NCBI GenBank assembly: GCA_037140375.1
Contig: JBAXER010000107.1
Coordinates: 1 to 6,741 of the forward strand
Length of the DNA: 6,741 nt
Reading direction: 5' to 3'
From: WLMZ01 sp037140375
GTDB taxonomy: Bacteria > Actinomycetota > Acidimicrobiia > Acidimicrobiales > Ilumatobacteraceae
Numbering within the stretch: position 1 is the first letter of the stretch; every line of letters begins with the position of its first letter. Positions 4,749-6,741 of this stretch are shown here, one piece after another. A program made the position numbers and the translations under genes. A model generated the notes under the pieces. That model was not told the DNA's origin and ran no database searches. It saw only the letters and a list, made by a program, of their open reading frames with translations.

Positions 4749-6620
4749 CTAGCTAGGCAGCGATTCCACCGATGGAAACGTGGTGGCTCGCATCCAACTA
4801 CGTACGACATCGGTGGCATGCACATCGTCTCGGTTATAGCGCACGAGTCGCTCGCGGAGCGTCGAGCGCACCGACTCGGCGGGGTCATGCAGCGCTTGGT
4901 GATGCCACGCCATCGAGTTCTCGCCTCCCGCATCGTGGTCGTCCCATCCGAAGCCGGCCAGAGGAGCAATGAGTTTGAGGCTGTTTCCGCCGCCCGTGAT
5001 GAGGTGGGTCTTGAACACCTGCAGCAGGTCGATCAAGCTGCCCGAGTTGCAGAATGCCTCAACCTCACCGGGGGCATTGTGCATGCCGAGTTGCGATGCT
5101 GCTGCCGCGGCCCCACGGCGAAGTGCAGTGGTCTCGGCTGTTTGGTGCCAGCAGAACGCACCAAAGGTTTTGCCTGCCTGGGCTGCTTCGTCTCGGCGAC
5201 TGGTGAACCAGTCCCAGAACTCGGCGAACACGGTCGCCTCCATGAGTTCGCTGGGTGGGTCCCAACTGACGAACGAATGCACGTCAACTCCGTCGAACGC
5301 TCCCCACAAGTAGACCTCTTGGTTCAAAGCATTCTCCATGTCGATGTCGATCTCTACATCGAACTGAGGAACAGCGACGGCGTCGACACCTCGGCGGCGG
5401 TGAGCCATGCTTTGGCCGTGGGTGACGACGCGAGCGTGGTCGATCAACTCTGGAAGCTTCCCGACGCCGGCAGACAACTTGACCACCACGGGGTCGAGTC
5501 TGCGGAGGTCGCCAACTGTGTTCAGCCCGGCCTCGACTGCCTGTGTCGATCGGCCAATGAGTGGTGCAAGATCGTCAGTATTGGCCCGCCCGGTTGGATC
5601 ATTGAGCAGCTTGGCCATCTTGCGAACTACGGATGTTCCGATGCCGGCCAGGGTCGTCGCTGTGGCATGGTCAAGACGTGCCACAGCTGCTCGTGTGGAG
5701 ACACCTTCGCCACGCATTGTTCGCCAACTTTGGTAGCCCTGCGAAGGAAGCAGGCTGACGCAATCTTGTGCGCGCATGCGCGGGACGCAGAGCGACTTCC
5801 ACGGGCACTTGGCGCATTCGGAGGTATTCACCGAGTCGACGATTTGTTGGCCTGCGGCACCAGCTGCGAGTACGTCGAGTCTGAAAGAGAACTCAAAGTC
5901 GTAACGCTGCAGTTGGGACTCCGCAGACAAGCCCTCCCATCGCGGCTTGCCCGTGGGTGTGTCCAATGGGTGCCACACGACGACTTGCTCTGAGCCGATT
6001 ATGCCGCCGCAGCGCAACGATGAATCGTGACCGCAGGCTTCAAGCATCCGGTGATAGTGCGACAACTGCAGAAGGTCGTCGCTGATGGTCGCCGAGGTGC
6101 GAGCCTGCAGCTCTGGGTTGCGGGCTGCGGCGGAAAACTGCAGTGCCGCGAATGAACCCAGTGTCGCCGAGTCGCCCCGTGCGCCCAGCGCGGTCAGCGT
6201 TTGATGGTGCTTCACGTCGATCGGGTGATAAGCCCACGTGCCGTCGCCGCGTTGCTCGGCGCGAACGAGTACGTCTGGCCTGCCAACGCGTCGTCCAACG
6301 GGATCGAGCGGCAACTCCGCACCCAAAATCACGATGGCGCCGATGCGCATGGCTTCGATGGTTTGTGCCCGCGCATTTCTTTCCGCAGAAAGATCGGTGA
6401 CTCCGGCGTGTTGCTGGCGAATGAGTTCGAAGACGCGTGCCTCAAAGGTGTTGCCAGCGTCCATACGTAATCGATCGACTGCGTCCTCAACCAAAGGCAC
6501 GGCGCCAGGCGGCGGGAACACGTCGTAGTAGACGCGGAGAGGACATCGCTTTGCGGCGTAGCCACCTAGTGGTCGCACGTCGCTCACATCTCGCCGTGGC
6601 CGATAGAGATCGTCGTTCAT
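4749..6620 (-). CDS. TM0106-type RecB-like nuclease with 4Fe-4S motif and C-terminal RNase H-like exonuclease domain
   Basis: This 623-residue protein has two nuclease domains. The N-terminal RecB/Cas4-like (PD-(D/E)XK) domain shows E60 in G-N-T-F-E, R-P-D116, P-I-D135-V-K137 and Q185-x3-Y189. C26, followed much later by C269-x2-C272-x5-C278, is the split four-cysteine pattern that holds an iron-sulfur cluster in Cas4 and AddB. A middle helical part includes a possible helix-hairpin-helix (L-A-G-I-G, 324-328). The C-terminal YprB-like RNase H-fold exonuclease domain has F-D421-V-E423 and Y595-N-R-D598-D599. The product is probably a DNA-processing enzyme; its exact role is unknown. No helicase motifs are present. 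The frame opens further upstream with a GTG at 6653, but ATG 6620 has AGGGG 6 nt upstream and overlaps a likely upstream stop as ATGA. It lacks the shared promoter element and converges on ARPP-1, so it is probably a separate unit. Confidence 0.9.
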   Translation of the reverse strand: MNDDLYRPRRDVSDVRPLGGYAAKRCPLRVYYDVFPPPGAVPLVEDAVDRLRMDAGNTFEARVFELIRQQHAGVTDLSAERNARAQTIEAMRIGAIVILGAELPLDPVGRRVGRPDVLVRAEQRGDGTWAYHPIDVKHHQTLTALGARGDSATLGSFAALQFSAAARNPELQARTSATISDDLLQLSHYHRMLEACGHDSSLRCGGIIGSEQVVVWHPLDTPTGKPRWEGLSAESQLQRYDFEFSFRLDVLAAGAAGQQIVDSVNTSECAKCPWKSLCVPRMRAQDCVSLLPSQGYQSWRTMRGEGVSTRAAVARLDHATATTLAGIGTSVVRKMAKLLNDPTGRANTDDLAPLIGRSTQAVEAGLNTVGDLRRLDPVVVKLSAGVGKLPELIDHARVVTHGQSMAHRRRGVDAVAVPQFDVEIDIDMENALNQEVYLWGAFDGVDVHSFVSWDPPSELMEATVFAEFWDWFTSRRDEAAQAGKTFGAFCWHQTAETTALRRGAAAAASQLGMHNAPGEVEAFCNSGSLIDLLQVFKTHLITGGGNSLKLIAPLAGFGWDDHDAGGENSMAWHHQALHDPAESVRSTLRERLVRYNRDDVHATDVVRSWMRATTFPSVESLPS

Positions 6621-6741
6621 TCGCAACCCCTGCTCCCGCCCAAGTGCCAACACAGTAACGCTGTGGCACCTGACCGCTGCACCATCGCGAACCCGTTGGT
6701 GACATAGGTGTGCAGCGGCTTGGTCTGCGAGACTCGTCGCC
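6617..6741 (-). CDS. Possible C-terminal end of an upstream gene, product unrecognised
   Basis: One minus-strand frame is open from the right edge to a TGA at 6619-6617, giving about 40 residues that include HTYVTNGFAMVQR. In its first 22 codons about 19 end in G or C, clearly more than the other two minus-strand frames over the same stretch, which is the usual sign of coding in GC-rich DNA. The stop overlaps the RecB-like ATG as ATGA, a common translational-coupling arrangement. The last part has a weaker codon bias, and the fragment is too short to name. The in-frame continuation of the RecB-like frame through this stretch is the main alternative. Confidence 0.42.
   Translation of the reverse strand, partial: RRVSQTKPLHTYVTNGFAMVQRSGATALLCWHLGGSRGCE
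6627..6631 (-). promoter_or_regulatory. Shine-Dalgarno site of the RecB-like gene
   Basis: AGGGG on the minus strand ends 6 nt before the ATG at 6620. It favours that ATG over the in-frame GTG at 6653, which has no comparable purine run in front of it. Confidence 0.55.

Noticed and set aside
4818..5993. 391-codon open frame on the plus strand
   Set aside because: It is antisense to the RecB-like nuclease, whose motifs cover the same stretch. No family features are visible in the plus-strand product.
6621..6653. GTG at 6653 as the start of the RecB-like protein
   Set aside because: It adds 11 residues without family features, has no Shine-Dalgarno sequence, and overlaps the apparent end of an upstream gene. 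ATG 6620 has AGGGG at good spacing.
6644..6669. Imperfect dyad GTGCCA-ACA-CAG / CTG-TGGCAC upstream of the RecB-like gene
   Set aside because: It needs a 3-nt bulge, lies within apparent coding sequence and occurs once, so I have no basis for calling it an operator.
1..6741. CRISPR arrays, tRNA or rRNA genes, insertion sequences, attachment sites
   Set aside because: I saw no direct-repeat array, no tRNA-like cloverleaf, no transposase motifs and no terminal inverted repeats. The presence of a Cas4-like domain does not by itself indicate CRISPR.

Overview
The window is dense, GC-rich coding DNA. Genes are packed tightly, GTG starts occur and third codon positions are GC-biased. This looks like an actinobacterium or a relative such as the Acidimicrobiia. 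The lineage is inferred from composition and gene style; there is no rRNA or other marker.

Layout, left to right: (1) a von Willebrand factor A (VWA) protein on the minus strand, starting at 1136 and running off the left edge; (2) a divergent 134-bp promoter region; (3) on the plus strand, a histone-deacetylase-fold hydrolase (1271-2176), a dual-specificity-phosphatase-fold protein (2259-2894), an endonuclease/exonuclease/phosphatase (EEP) protein 39 bp further on (2934-3728), and an ARPP-1/DUF6569-like protein (3797-4720); (4) after a 28-bp convergent gap, a minus-strand RecB/Cas4-like nuclease with an iron-sulfur cluster motif and a C-terminal RNase H-like exonuclease domain (6620-4749). 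An ATGA overlap suggests the end of another minus-strand gene at the right edge.

The most striking observation is a shared bipartite DNA element, TCACGCG-N13-TGCGT. It matches exactly, with identical spacing, upstream of the VWA, deacetylase, phosphatase and ARPP-1 genes. The EEP gene lies 39 bp downstream of the phosphatase and would be read with it. The element can be read as a -35/-10 promoter, with CACGCG then 17 bp then TAnnnA, or as a spaced inverted repeat, ACGC-N15-GCGT. At the deacetylase, phosphatase and ARPP-1 genes it ends only 9-10 bp before the ATG and no well-placed Shine-Dalgarno sequence is seen, which suggests leaderless mRNAs. The VWA gene instead has a leader of roughly 35-40 nt and a good AAGGAG. 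The RecB-like gene lacks the element.

Five genes therefore look like one co-regulated module: a protein-interaction platform (VWA), a Zn-dependent deacetylase-type hydrolase, a Cys-based phosphatase with a variant active-site loop, a metal-dependent phosphodiesterase and ARPP-1. ARPP-1 is named for its known genomic association with ADP-ribosylglycohydrolases and the rhodanese/phosphatase superfamily. By inference, the module may process or repair a nucleotide, ADP-ribose-type or RNA-end modification, perhaps in stress or biological conflict. The sequence supports the enzyme families and the co-regulation. The substrate and purpose are not shown.
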